NCBI GenBank assembly: GCA_951799425.1
Contig: OX637394.1
Span: forward strand, 14,834,001 to 14,898,000
DNA length: 64,000 nucleotides
Direction of reading: 5' to 3'
From: Ilex aquifolium
Taxonomy: Eukaryota > Streptophyta > Magnoliopsida > Aquifoliales > Aquifoliaceae
Of the stretch, positions 25,086 to 36,325 are shown piece by piece (position 1 is the stretch's first letter; the number at the start of each line of letters is the position of its first letter). The notes under the pieces are model-generated. The model was not told the origin of the DNA. It ran no database searches and saw nothing but the letters and a program-made list of their open reading frames with translations. The position numbers and the translations under genes were made by a program.

Positions 25086-26141
25086 CAACTCATTTCTATA
25101 TCATCACAAATATTTCGTGCTAATCTAGATATAAATAGTCACATGTGATGCATCACTTTAAGATTTTGACATCCTTTTCTACCAGAAAAGGAAATCCAAA
25201 TGTAATACTATGATACAAGTATAACAAAAATCAAAGGGAATCTTGAAGTAGAAAACTATAAGAATGCAAAGTCAGGATTAGAAATCATAGCCCAATTTCT
25301 TAAATATCAAAATCCACATTGAATAACATATAGAAAATCATGACAAAAATATAATACAAAACAAATTGCTTGCTCAATGCGCCAAAAGTTATGTCCTTAA
25401 AGATCACAATTAAAAAGGCATTTCTTCTGTTCCTAAAGAAGGCATCATAAATTCTATTCAAGCACAACATGTCATTTCTCTCAAATTTAAGGTTATATCC
25501 ATCTAGAAAGTAAATGCAAAAGACCAATTTGAATATCTTCTTACAATCTGCTTATATATTTAATGTTTTAGATGAGATCATATTCTTTTTAGCCGATTAG
25601 AGTTTATGGTTTTCAACAATATTTCTTCAAATAACCCAAATTAATCATATAATTGTGTAAAATATGTAAACAACATTTATTTATTATCCTATTTAGCCAC
25701 TTCCGCATTCGCATCTTATTTTCTTATATTTTGTCAAATTCCTGTATTTATATCCATGCTTCCTAAGTGAGCAGACCACTCTTAATCCAATGCTTCAAAA
25801 ACTTCTTCCCCGCAAAAAATCCACTCGAAAACACAAGAGGACAAAGGGCACTACAACATCAAAATTACGGTTTGGAGGATGACCCTGATAAGACCGATTA
25901 AGGAAAGATCATTCTTCATAGTAATAGAAGATTTGAGGGATCTTTGAATGCAAAAATCACTATGAACATCCAGAAGATAAAGTGGAGACAAAATAAAGAA
26001 AGTAGATTAAATATCGTATGAAATCGTAATATGAGAACAGTAAGTGAGCATATTTATAGACCAGAACAAACACATGTTTATGTTGTGACTTTTGGGCAAG
26101 CAAATGTATTAAAATTATGACTTTGCAAGCTGACGACATAC
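25086..26141 (-). other. Residual OEP61 pseudogene intron 2
   Basis: About 1.05 kb of original intron between the copia element and the donor of the exon at 26372-26142. AT-rich, no coding frame or repeat recognised. Confidence 0.5.
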
Positions 26142-26592
26142 CTGGTTCTACAGCATTTGAGCTGCGTTTACTTCATAAGTAATTTGCACAACTGCACGGG
26201 CGCGCGTAGCATCTACCTCTTTAGCTGTTGGATTGGCCATCTTCTCACCAATCTCAGCCATTTCCTCTGGACGAGTATGCTACAACTGTTTTGCAGCATG
26301 TCTAAAGTCTTCAGGCCTCATGTTTTTCATGCTTTCCGAAGCCATTCTCATTAATTCAGGATTAGACATCATCTGCCATGTCAACCGTAGATCAGGACAA
26401 TAAATACCATTCCACTGGAAGAAACACATAACGAACAGATAGATGGAAATTCACAAAGGCCATGAAAGTCTGAGAAATTTTTTTATTTTTTGAATGCATC
26501 ATTAGTGTGACATACAATGAATATTTGTGAAAGATATCTCTAGTGTTATTGTGGTTTCCAAATAAACAAATATGAGAACTTGTAATGCAAAC

Positions 26593-29500
26593 TGTTAAGA
26601 GTATTAATGCTATTGTTTAGTTTATGTGTACCCATTTAGGGGCATACTAGTCTTTTGTGATTCATTGGATAGTTATAAATATGAATTGCTTGTGAGCGGT
26701 AGGGTTACAATTTTCTCTTCCTACCTCTCGTATTGCTCTCTTCACATATCTTCTATTTCTAATGTAATCTTTACATGGTCTCAGAGCAAATTCCTAGGGC
26801 TTGAATCTGATAGACCTCTTTCTCTCTTTCCTATGTTTATTCAGTTGTTTCTCTCTTTCCTCTGTCTATATTCCTTTGATTTCGAGCCATCTCCTAAAGC
26901 CCTTCAATCCTCGTTATCACCGTTTCAGTGGCATTGCCGTCTTGGTCACCCATCTCTTCCTAATTTGAAGCGTCAAGTTCCTAGTCTGAGTTTTGTATCC
27001 TCTGTATTTTGTGAAGCATGTCAGTTTAATAAGCATCATCGTGTATCTTTTAAACTTTGGATTCATAATTGTGTCTCCAATCCATTTGAGTTGATTCATT
27101 TTGATGTATGAGTTCCGTTAAATAATATTTCATCTAATAAATTTTCGTATTTTTTGACATTTATGGATGATTATTCTCGTATGACATAGTTATTTTTTAT
27201 GAAAGCTCGTTCTGAAATGCTTTCCATATTCCGAATATTTCGTAAAGAAATCAAAACTCAATTCGGTTGTCGAATTCATATTTTGCAGTCTGACAATGCT
27301 AGAGAATATGGTTCTGGTCCCCTTTCCACTTATCTTCGTGATAAATGTATTATTCATCAAATTTCTTGTATTCACACACCGTAACAAAATGGGGTGGCAG
27401 AACGTAAAAATCGTCATTTATTGAAAATAACTCGAGCATTTCTATTTCAGATACATGTTTCTAAACATTTTTGGAGTGATGTTGTTCTTATTGTTTGCCA
27501 TCTCATTAACCATATGCCTTCATCTATGTTAGATGGGCAATCTCCCCATTCGGTCCTTCTTCCGCAGGCTCTCTTATTTCCTGTTCCTTCTAAAGTTTTT
27601 GGTTGTATTTGTTATGTTCATAATTTGGGTCCTAACTTTGATAAACTTAGACCTCCATCGTACAAAGTATGTATTCCTTGGTAATTCACGCACCTAGAAA
27701 GGTTATCGTTGTTATAATCCTACACTTCAACTCTATTTCACTAGTGCCGATGTCACATTTTGTGAGTCTATACCATATTTTCCTGTTGTCACCTCTCTTT
27801 CTCACTCCATCATTAACTTCACCTCCTCTTCCATTGCCGTATGTTATCATCCCACACCAGTCACCTCCTCTTCCATTGCCATTTGCTATCATCCCACAAC
27901 AGTCACCTCCTTCACCTTCACCATCACCATCCACTGCAGCTCCATTGAAGGTGTATTCACATCGTCCGAGACCATCTACTAAAGTGCCCCTACATCTTCA
28001 GACCTAAGTCCTCATGTTGTTTCGGAGTCATTGTCTATTGCTCTTCGCAAAGAGACTTGAACTTGTGCTACTAAACATCTTATTAGTCATTTTGTCTCTT
28101 ACGATGACTTATCCCTTGTTTTCTTATGTTTTATATCTCAACTCTCTACTATCTTTATTCTTAAGACATTACTGGAAGCGTTATTTGAACCAAGTTAGAG
28201 AAAAGTTATAGAGATGGAGATGGATGCCTTACATAATAACGAAACTTGGGATTTGGTTCCGTTACCCTCTAGTAAGAAGCTTGTTGGTTGTCAGCGGGTT
28301 TATACTATGAAATTTCATCCTGATGGTTCTATTAAATGCCTAAAAACTTGACTTGTTGCTTAGGGCTTTGCTCAGACATGTGGGATTGACTATGATGAGA
28401 CTCTTCCCCCTGTTGCTAAAATTTTCTCTACTTATGCGTTAATTTCTTTAGTTGCTAACCTTGATTAGCCTTTGTATATGTTAAAAATGTCTTTTTGCAT
28501 GGTGACTTGACTCAAGAGGTTTACATGGAGCAACCACCTGAGTTTGTTGGTCAGTGGGAGTATCATGGTAATGTGGGTCGATTAAAGAAGTCCCTATATG
28601 GTTTGAAACAATCACCAAGGGCCTAGTTTGGTAAGTTTTCAAAGGCAGTTTTAGAGTTTAGTCTCGTCATGTGTCAAACAGATTACATTGTATTCCATCG
28701 ACATACTGGTGCTGGTTACATTATACTTGTTATTTACGTAAATGATATTGTGATTACTGGCGATGATTCTTTGGGAATTATGAAGTTAAAAGTTTTTCTT
28801 CAACATTGATTTCACACTAAAGATTTGGAAAAGCTAAAATATTTTTTGGGTATCGAAATTGCTAGGTCTAAGCAGGGTATTTGTCTATCACCGAGGAAAT
28901 ACGTACTTGATATGCTAGAAAAAGCATGTTTATTTGCTGGTTGACCAGTTGATGTTCCTATCGATCCAAATCAGAAACTTTTGGTGGACGATGGTGCACT
29001 ATTTGATATTCCCAGCAAGTGCTGCAAATTAGTTGGGAAGTTGATTATCTTACTATTACACGGCCAGATATTTCATATACGATAAGCGTTGTGAGTCAAT
29101 TTTTGGGAGCACTTAGAGTACCACATTGAGATGTTGTTATTCTTATTCTTCGATATCTTAAAAAGGTCCTGGACTTGGTTTATTGTATCAGCCCAATGGA
29201 CATCTTAGAGTATTGTTCAAAAAAAAAAAAGGACATCTTAGAGTAAATGATTTTACAGATGTTGATTGGGCTAGATCTCCCTCCGATCAGAGGTTAACTT
29301 CTGATTATTGTACTTTCTTAAGGGGTGATTTGGTTTCATGAAAAAATAAGAAACAAATTGTGATAGCAAGATCTAGTGCAGAAACAAAGTATAGAGTAAT
29401 GGCACATGCTACAAGTGAATTAACTCGGTTGCAACATTTTCTTCAAGAGATTGGCTTCCTAGCTGAACGTCCTCTGCAATTATTTTGTGATAGTCAGGTT

Positions 29501-29912
29501 GCTCTTCATATTGCTTTTAATCCAATATTTTATGAGAGGACCAAGCATATTGAGGTTGATTGTCACTTTATTAGGGATAAAATACTAAGTGGAGACATTG
29601 TGACACCATTCGTGAAATCTGAGGATCAACTTGTAGACATGTTTACCAAAGATTTGAGTCGCACTCGTCAGATAACTATTTTTTTCAAGCTTGGATTATA
29701 TGATATACATAATCCAACTTGAGGGGGAGTGTTAAGAGTATTAATGTTATTGTTTAGTTTATGTGTACCCATGTAGGGGTATAATAGTCTTTTATGATTC
29801 ATTGGATAGTTATAAATATGAATTGCTAGTGAGAGGCAGGGTTACAATTTTCTCATCCTACCTCTCGTATCGCTCTCTTCACATAACTTATCTTTCTAAT
29901 GCAATATTTACA
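26593..29912 (+). mobile_element. Gag-less Ty1/copia retrotransposon
   Basis: LTRs 26593-26775 and 29730-29912, 183 bp each, both starting TGTTAAGAGTATTAATG and ending TTTACA. The primer-binding site TGGTCTCAGAGC is at 26776-26787 and the polypurine tract GAGGGGGAG at 29721-29729. The target duplication CAAAC at 26588-26592 and 29913-29917 is perfect. Total 3320 bp. Gag and protease are gone; what remains starts at the integrase zinc region. It sits in intron 1 of the OEP61 pseudogene in the opposite orientation. Confidence 0.9.
26800..29722 (+). pseudogene. Copia integrase/RT/RNase H remnant
   Basis: Integrase zinc region (WHCRLGHPSLPNL, CEACQFNKHH near 27020), integrase core (LIHFDV, QSDNAREY, GVAERKN), reverse transcriptase (YGLKQSP near 28600 and an active-site segment with VNDIVITGDD at about 28738, where the first Asp of the YVDD box is Asn) and RNase H (RSSAETKY, 29360-29722). 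Many stops occur, for example after 27107, 27187 and 27381, with frame shifts near 27670 and through 28000-29350. Not functional. More decayed than the copia copy at 21.2-24.9 kb. Confidence 0.88.
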
Positions 29913-29917
29913 CAAAC

Positions 29918-30506
29918 ATTATTAAGTTCTCTCAAATACTATTGATTGTAGAGGCCTAACTATGGCTTGCAACCAAAACCAATTGCATAAAACAACAAAC
30001 AAAAGACATTCAAAATCTTTATACTCACTTTCCTAACTTCAAAAAAATTTCATTAATCTAAGCTTAGCAAGAACAATAGTGCTTATTCAAGTACAAAAAA
30101 CACTATTTTTGCCTACTGATAGTATGAGTTTGGATAACCACAATACTAATTTAATGGAGGTTTAATTGATAAAAGAAGTGTCATTGGCAAAAACAAGAAA
30201 AAAGAATCTTTCGGATATTTAATTCTAACCCAAACTCAATCCAATATATTACAAATCTAATGAACCACATATCCATGAGAATGAATAAAAATTTTAAATA
30301 AAAAACCCTTTTGACTCTGTTTCTAGGTTTAAAACAAAGCATCAAAAAAACGAAAATCTACACAGCAGAATCATCAAAATTATGCTTATAACAATAATAT
30401 ATTACATTGCACATGGGTTTTCTCAAAACATATACTCCCAACTTACAAGCTTAAAGCACAAATAAACAAGAATTCCCATACCCAGAATTCTCACTCGTAC
30501 CGATAA
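29918..30506 (-). other. Residual OEP61 pseudogene intron 1
   Basis: AT-rich sequence between the gag-less copia element and the second MULE. Nothing coding or repetitive recognised. Confidence 0.45.
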
Positions 30507-31452
30507 TAACTAAATGGGTAAACCACATAAATGGCCCCTGAAGTTTACTGTTTGTTTTAAATTGCACCCTGACCTTTCATTTTTTTGATTTTACCCCCTG
30601 AACTATTTAAATCATTTTAATCAACACCTTCCGTTAGATTTCAACGTTAAATAGGTAACGGCAACTATAGATGGCATGTAGTGAAAGGCAGTTTCGACAT
30701 TTCACCTATTAAGGGTTTAGGCGCCAAAATTCCCTCGCTTCAGCTCCCTCTGTTCCTAGACCTAGATTCTTCATCTCCTAGAAACAACTGAATCACAATG
30801 AAGTTGTTAGGGTTAGGGTTTTGTGTTCCTCACAATCATATTGATTGAATGTTGTAAATAAGTAGACCTTTCATCTCCTTCCCATCTCCTAATCATCTCC
30901 TACATTCAACGACTAAACTACAATGACTTGGTCATTGCGAACAGTGGGTGTTATCTTCCATCCACAACAAGTCTACTGTAAGTATTGCATCTCATACCTG
31001 TAACTTTGGTTGTTTGGTGTTGGGTATTGGGTATTAGACTAATTTTCGTGTTGTTGGCTTTTCGGTGTTGCGTATTGGGTTTTAGGTATTTTGTTCCTTA
31101 AAGAAATCAGGTGTTGGGTAGTGTTGTTGGATGTTGGGTACTGTGTTCCTTAAAGAATTTGGGTGTTGGAGGTACTGTGTTCCTTAAAGAATGATTTTAT
31201 GTCTTCTGTTTGAAGGCACTGATTCATCTAAAGCATAACAGTCAACATTTATCCATTACTAATAATAAACATATGGTAGAAGCTCACTAATAAGAAACTC
31301 AAACAAATACACCAACTACATCTTTTCATTACTAATTAACATTACATCCTTACTAACTTAACAAACCATCAATACGATACAAGCAATTCATATTGCCATT
31401 CCTATTACAATTACAATTTTTACACATTCAGCATTTTCTCCTGCAATTTCTC

Positions 31453-31935
31453 TTAATCAAATTTTACAATCGGTTCAAGTTGACTGTCTAAGCTTGTTGA
31501 TGCTTCTCCACCAGATCCATTGCTGGATAATGCCCACACTACCAACCATGAAATTAGCAATGCAACCCACATGAAACACTCTCTTCTTTTTTGCTTGCTA
31601 GCTTGTTTCTCTGCAATTGAAACTCGTTTTATAAGTCCTAAGATTATCTGTTGCGCACGAGGACACATAGGTGGGTCGCACCCAGTCGAAGACCCGCAAC
31701 CCCCATTCTACAAGTACACAAAACATATCAGATATGTTAGAATCTATAAATTACCTACAAGAGAAGAACATTGGTGGCAATAAACATTCATGGCTTGGTT
31801 TCAGTCCAGGCTGTATATGTTAGAAACTTAACATGGATATGTAGCAAGAGAAAAACCTCGTGCCTAGATTAATATTAGTCCAGGACGTCTTCATCACTAC
31901 TCTTCTCCCACAGTGGCAATAAACATCAATGACTT
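31453..31935 (-). pseudogene. GRF-type zinc-finger membrane protein remnant in the second MULE
   Basis: Minus strand, 31935 to about 31840, encodes a GRF finger (YCHCGRRVVMKTSWTNIN then GTRFFSC). The frame at 31668-31453 continues with the family tail: DPPMCPRAQQIILGLIKRV, a basic stretch, then a hydrophobic segment (WVALLISWLVVWAL). The region between them contains a second partial copy of the finger's end (WTETKP near 31810), so an intron or rearrangement separates the parts. No complete frame exists. Same architecture (finger, coiled/basic linker, C-terminal membrane segment) as the gene at 18822-19223. Confidence 0.6.
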
Positions 31936-31942
31936 GATTTCC

Positions 31943-31943
31943 C

Positions 31944-31992
<49 letters not shown>
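31943..31992. repeat. (TC)n microsatellite
   Basis: CT/TC dinucleotide run within the second MULE, just outside the right inverted repeat. Confidence 0.9.
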
Positions 31993-31995
<3 letters not shown>

Positions 31996-32761
31996 TGGAC
32001 AGAACAGAGCATGGGTCAAATAAAACAGAGCATCAGGAGCTGAAGCGAGGGAATTTTGGCGCCTAAACCCTTAATAGGTGAAATGCCGAAACTGCCCTTC
32101 ACTATATGCCATCTGCAGTTGTTGTTACCTATTTAACGCTGAAATCTAACGGAATGTGTTGATTAAAATGATTTAAATAGTTCAGGGGTAAAATCAAAAA
32201 AATGAAAGTTCAGGGTGCAATTTAAAATAAACAGTAAAATTCAGAGGCCATTTATGTGGTTTACCCTAACTAAATTGTAGATGGGTCCTCTCAAAACCTT
32301 CGCACACACACACACAAAAACTAGTATTCACTACAAATTACAAGCTACAATGCATCAAATAAAGAAAGACATGCATTCTCAGGATCACCAGAATTCGTGT
32401 TAGTTAGAACAATTACATTGAGTTCCACATGGATCTTATGACAATTTTCAAAGTCCACCCATACAAAACTTCAATTCCCTTCGAATTACAGTCTAAAAGC
32501 ATCAATCTTATAATCAAAATTTCACCAAAGCAGAACCATGAGTCGTGTCATAACACTAATAACATTCAAATTGCACATTGTGTCGCTACAAAAACTTTCA
32601 ACCATAAACGTAAAATCAAAAAACAAAGACAGATTTTGCACAAAAAAAATAAATAAATAAGACTATGATTGTTGTTGAATCCGAGCCAATTCAGTAAGTG
32701 ACATGCGACTCATCTGTTCTTGAGCAAGTCCGATCAACTCAGGATCCATCATGTTGTACAT

Positions 32762-33227
32762 TCTCAGACCCTCTTCATAAAAACCCAAATCAAACTTAAA
32801 AATAACACAAATATGAACAGATGTTGATAAATCTTTTATTTAGAAGTGAAATTTGAAGGAGTTAGGCTTAATTTCTGGGAAATCTGAGGAGACCCAGGAG
32901 GTGACAAATTGCAGAATTCCAGAAGAGTTTCAGTTTATTGGGTCTACTGATGGTCTCTGTTAATAATTTGAATATTGAACTGTGTGGGTGGTGCATAAGT
33001 ATATATATAGATGCGCAGTTTATATTTACGGATTTTTCGTCTTTATCGGTTTGACGCCCACCAGACCAGAAGTTGAAGTCGGCGAATGGGGACTGTCCGG
33101 AAGAAGGGTGGAATATCCGCGTTTCGATTTCCAGAAATTACAAAGATGCCCTTAAGTCAAACATACTCCCATTATGAATCTGTCCATTACACTATTGATA
33201 ACCAATAGGATGGGAGAATTACAAGTA
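32762..33227 (-). promoter_or_regulatory. Former promoter and 5' UTR of the OEP61 pseudogene
   Basis: Sequence upstream of the first ATG (32761). Read on the minus strand, a TATATATA stretch lies at about 33001-33008, some 240 bp upstream of the ATG, in a plausible TATA position for a long leader. Whether the decayed locus is still transcribed cannot be told. Confidence 0.3.
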
Positions 33228-33895
33228 GGCATCCTAAAATTTGTCATTTAATTATTCAAACTCTTAATATTAAAAATATTATATATAAACTTTATAAGGT
33301 TTGTATGTACGTAATACTTAGACATCTGCCGTCAAATATCCGTTAATATATTATTTAGTAAATTATACTCAGACCTCTTGAAGTTTATAAGGGTATAATA
33401 CTTAGATCCTTCAAGTCTAAAATGTTATATTTAGACAAAAAATACTCAAATCAAAGATAAAATATCAAATATTTAAAATTTAAAATTTTAAAATAAAAAT
33501 TCATATTCTATTATATCATTTATTGAAATAAAATTAAAAATAAAAAGCCAAATTTTCTTAAAAAATCGTAATTAGTATACAATTATACTATCTATTATAA
33601 TAAAACTAAAAAATCAAACAAGGAGTCTAAGTCATTCATAATAGAACATGAATTTTACATCCAAAATTCTTGGTCTATTGTGTCATTTATTGAAATAAAA
33701 TCAAAAATAAAATTTTAATTTTTTTAAAAAAATCATAATTAGTATACAATTATACTATCTATTGGAATAAAACTAAAAAATAAAATAAGGGGTCAAACCG
33801 TAATGGACACAATATATTCTAACTTTAATTGGAGTAATTTGGTAGTTTAATTTAGTCATTTAAACGTCCAAATTAAATTCTAATATATAATATAA

Positions 33896-35961
33896 CTAGT
33901 AATTGCTTGTGTCTGAAGGCACTACGTTACCCGTAAAAGAATGTAAATATTTTTTTATAAATAAAGGTAATGTATAATACAATTTCAACAATACAACGAT
34001 CAAATTGATATTATTCAACATGTATGATGTATGCAGAACATATATAATCAAACTTTTATATAACGAAAGTCACGTTACAGCTACTGTAACATATTAATTC
34101 AAAAATCTGAAAAATATAATTATTATTGATCAAATATTCACAATTTTAACATTTTTAATAAATTTTATCTCAAATTTGAAAAAAAATATAACTATTTATT
34201 TTTCTATAGATTTCTACATAAAGTTCATAACATTATCTCTGCATTATTTTTCCGATGTGAGTTCGTGTAACTTTTGTGAGAAAAACATTCAAAAGTTTCT
34301 CGTGAATTCTCGTAAATGTAAAAAAATTTGTTGAGAAATTAAAATCAGTTTTCATTTGAGTTCAACTTAAATATTCGTAAAATTCAATCGAATTTAAATT
34401 TGGGTGGGGTTATTCCCACCCCACAAATCTCCATTCTCACTCCATTTAATTTCTTATTATCAAACTACTAAGTTCACCCCATTTTACACACACCTTGTTT
34501 AATCAATAAACTCACCTTATATTTTGTCATAATTAGGGTTTCATTTTTTATTACATCTCATGCACTCATAAAAATACTTTATTAATATGAATTTTTCTAG
34601 TGAGATACATGTTAGTATTACTTCTCAATTTAATTCTATGTTTGATTCCCTGTTTGCTGTATAGATTTTTATTATTTTCGATATGTTTTGATATCTCTAT
34701 CAAGTTTAATAATTTTTTATTTATAATTTGTTTGTGTGTGTGTGTGTGTGTGCGTGTGTATATATATGTTTTTAGATTTTTTTTTTTTTTTAATCTTGTT
34801 TAGGTTTTGCATCTATACTTGTTTTTTTTTTGTTCGATTTTGTGTTTGTGCTTAATACTTTTTTTTTCATTTTCGGTTTTGCGTCTTGTGGTTTTGCGTT
34901 TTTTTAGTTTTGTTTTGTTCTTTTAATCTTTGCTTGGTTTTTTTTTCCATCTTGTTTCGATTTGCTTCTTTTTTTCTTTCTTTTCTTTATTTCGTTCTTT
35001 TCTTTTTAAAATAGGTGTATGTAGGCATGGGGGTGGGTATAGAAAGGGTGGACTTAGTAGTTTGATAACAAGAAATTAAATGTGGTGGGAATGGAGATTT
35101 GGGAATGAGAATAACCCCCTACCCCTTTAAGTTTAAGTAAGAATTTATATTTTATACTCGACAGTCAAATTCAATTCAATTCAAGTCTTAATCATAATTA
35201 CGTCAAACCAAGAATTGAATTTAAGTTCGACTCAATTAACACTTCTATCTTAAACCTACAAACTAATTCTTATTTATTCTCATTCACTGTAATGCCAAAA
35301 CTTCTTTTTTTTTTTTTTTAATTTGGTTATTCTTTATTACTTTTACAATCAATTTCAATACGACTTCAACTTGAATATTCGTAAAATTCAAGCAAAGTTA
35401 AGTTTAAGTAAGAATTTATACTTTATACTCGACAATTAAATTCAGCTCAATTCGAATTCTAATCATAATCATTTCGAACCGATAATCGAGTAAAATAAAA
35501 TTTGGATGAGGAATTTCGATCATTTGATCAATAATCTTGAAACAATCTGAGCCGTGAAAAGTTCAAGATAAATAATGCTAGCTCCCTTAGTATCTAGGTA
35601 TATCCCATTACATATATACCATTCGAATATTATAGTCTTTTTATTTCAATACAAAATATGATCTACATTATAGTCATTCGACTCGTTTTGACGCAAAGAA
35701 TCTGTATTTAAGGTCAATTTATTTATTTAAAATTTTTAAAAATAATCTTTAATTAGAATCATAATTAATGACATAATTAATGTGTAGTATGAGATAGAGA
35801 GATAAAGAGTTATAAGAGAGATATGAGTCTTAGAATTGTGGAAGGAATTAAAATCTTGCTCAAAAAATTGGGGGGAGAGGACCGTCAGATCAATATTTCT
35901 TCAAATGATCTGAACCGCGAAAAGCTAAAGATAAAAAAATCTAGCTACTTTATTATATAGA
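33896..35961 (-). mobile_element. Non-autonomous Helitron, minus orientation
   Basis: The minus-strand 5' end is A|TCTATATAATAAAGTAGCTAG at 35961. The 3' end is CTAG at 33899-33896 followed by T, with a GTGCC-TTCA-GACAC hairpin (one mismatch) at 33922-33909 just before it. The 5' terminal region shares the CAGATCATTT...GATCTGACGGTC block with the Helitrons at 2299 and 2637. It encloses a foldback MITE. No Helitron protein is encoded. Confidence 0.55.
34399..35128. mobile_element. Foldback MITE with about 85-bp inverted arms
   Basis: The left arm (from about 34399: GGGGTTATTCCCACC, AAATCTCCATTCTCAC, ATTATCAAACTACTAAG) is matched in inverted orientation by the right arm ending near 35128, about 85% identical by eye. 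The interior is T-rich with a GT run at 34730-34760. No coding capacity. A target duplication could not be defined. Confidence 0.65.
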
Positions 35962-36325
35962 TTGTATATTATTTATAATTTTTTAAGAAAAAATTAGATT
36001 TTTAATTTTAATTTTATTTCAATGAATGTCATAATAGAACATTAATTTTGGTCATAAAATTTAAAATATTTTAATATTCTATCTTTGATTGGAATATTTT
36101 TTATCTAAGTATAATATTTTAAACTTGAGAGGTCTAAATATTATACGCCTACAAATTTTAGGAGGTCTAGATATAATTTACTAACAGATATATTAACCGA
36201 CATTGACGGCAGGGATCTAAATGTTACGTACGTACAAACTTCAGGAGGTCTATATATAATATTTCAAATATTAAGAGATTTAAGTGATTAAATGACAAAC
36301 CTCAGAGATCTGAGTATAATCCTCC

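Larger units (their letters stand above)
30516..32266. mobile_element. MULE with 233-bp terminal inverted repeats and no transposase
   Basis: Arms 30516-30748 and 32034-32266 are inverted copies, starting GGGTAAACCACATAAATGGC and running to CCCTCGCTTCAGCTCC, with scattered mismatches. Perfect 9-bp target duplication TAACTAAAT at 30507-30515 and 32267-32275. Length 1751 bp. Long arms and a 9-bp duplication indicate a Mutator-type element. Its interior has no transposase but carries a GRF zinc-finger gene remnant on the minus strand. It lies in intron 1 of the OEP61 pseudogene. Confidence 0.9.
8077..32761 (-). pseudogene. OEP61: Outer envelope protein 61 / TPR7-like chaperone receptor, degenerate
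   Basis: The intact family is a tail-anchored TPR protein that docks Hsp70 at the plastid outer envelope or ER. Exons (minus): 32761-32669 (DPELIGLAQEQMSRM), 26372-26142, 13742-13686 (GNELHSQGRFSDA), 13456-13379 ([13 protein letters not shown]), 13254-13184, 12431-12382, 12241-12044, 10916-10354 (two copies of a KMSPEEL repeat), 9805-9662 and 8218-8077 (C-terminal anchor ending HWLGFIGP). Lesions: no GT donor after exon 1; TAG at 26282-26280 and 26150-26148; the TPR exon expected between 13686 and 13456 is absent; the AG acceptor before 13254 is lost; two frame changes in 12241-12044; one near 10494; and an apparent short deletion with frame change just after the start of the last exon. Introns 1 and 2 hold two copia elements and two MULEs. 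Protein function is not possible from this copy. Confidence 0.85.
33228..36325. mobile_element. Element with about 370-bp terminal inverted repeats, interrupted by a Helitron
   Basis: 33228-33590 and 35962-36325 are inverted copies: TTTGTCATTTAAT near each outer end, then a GTACGTAA...TGCCGTCAA block and a long AT-rich stretch. The arms are diverged (roughly 75-80% by eye) and no clean target duplication was found. The right arm begins exactly where a Helitron 5' end (35961) finishes, suggesting insertion of the Helitron into this older element. No transposase gene was seen. A related fragment is at 505-1030. Confidence 0.6.
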
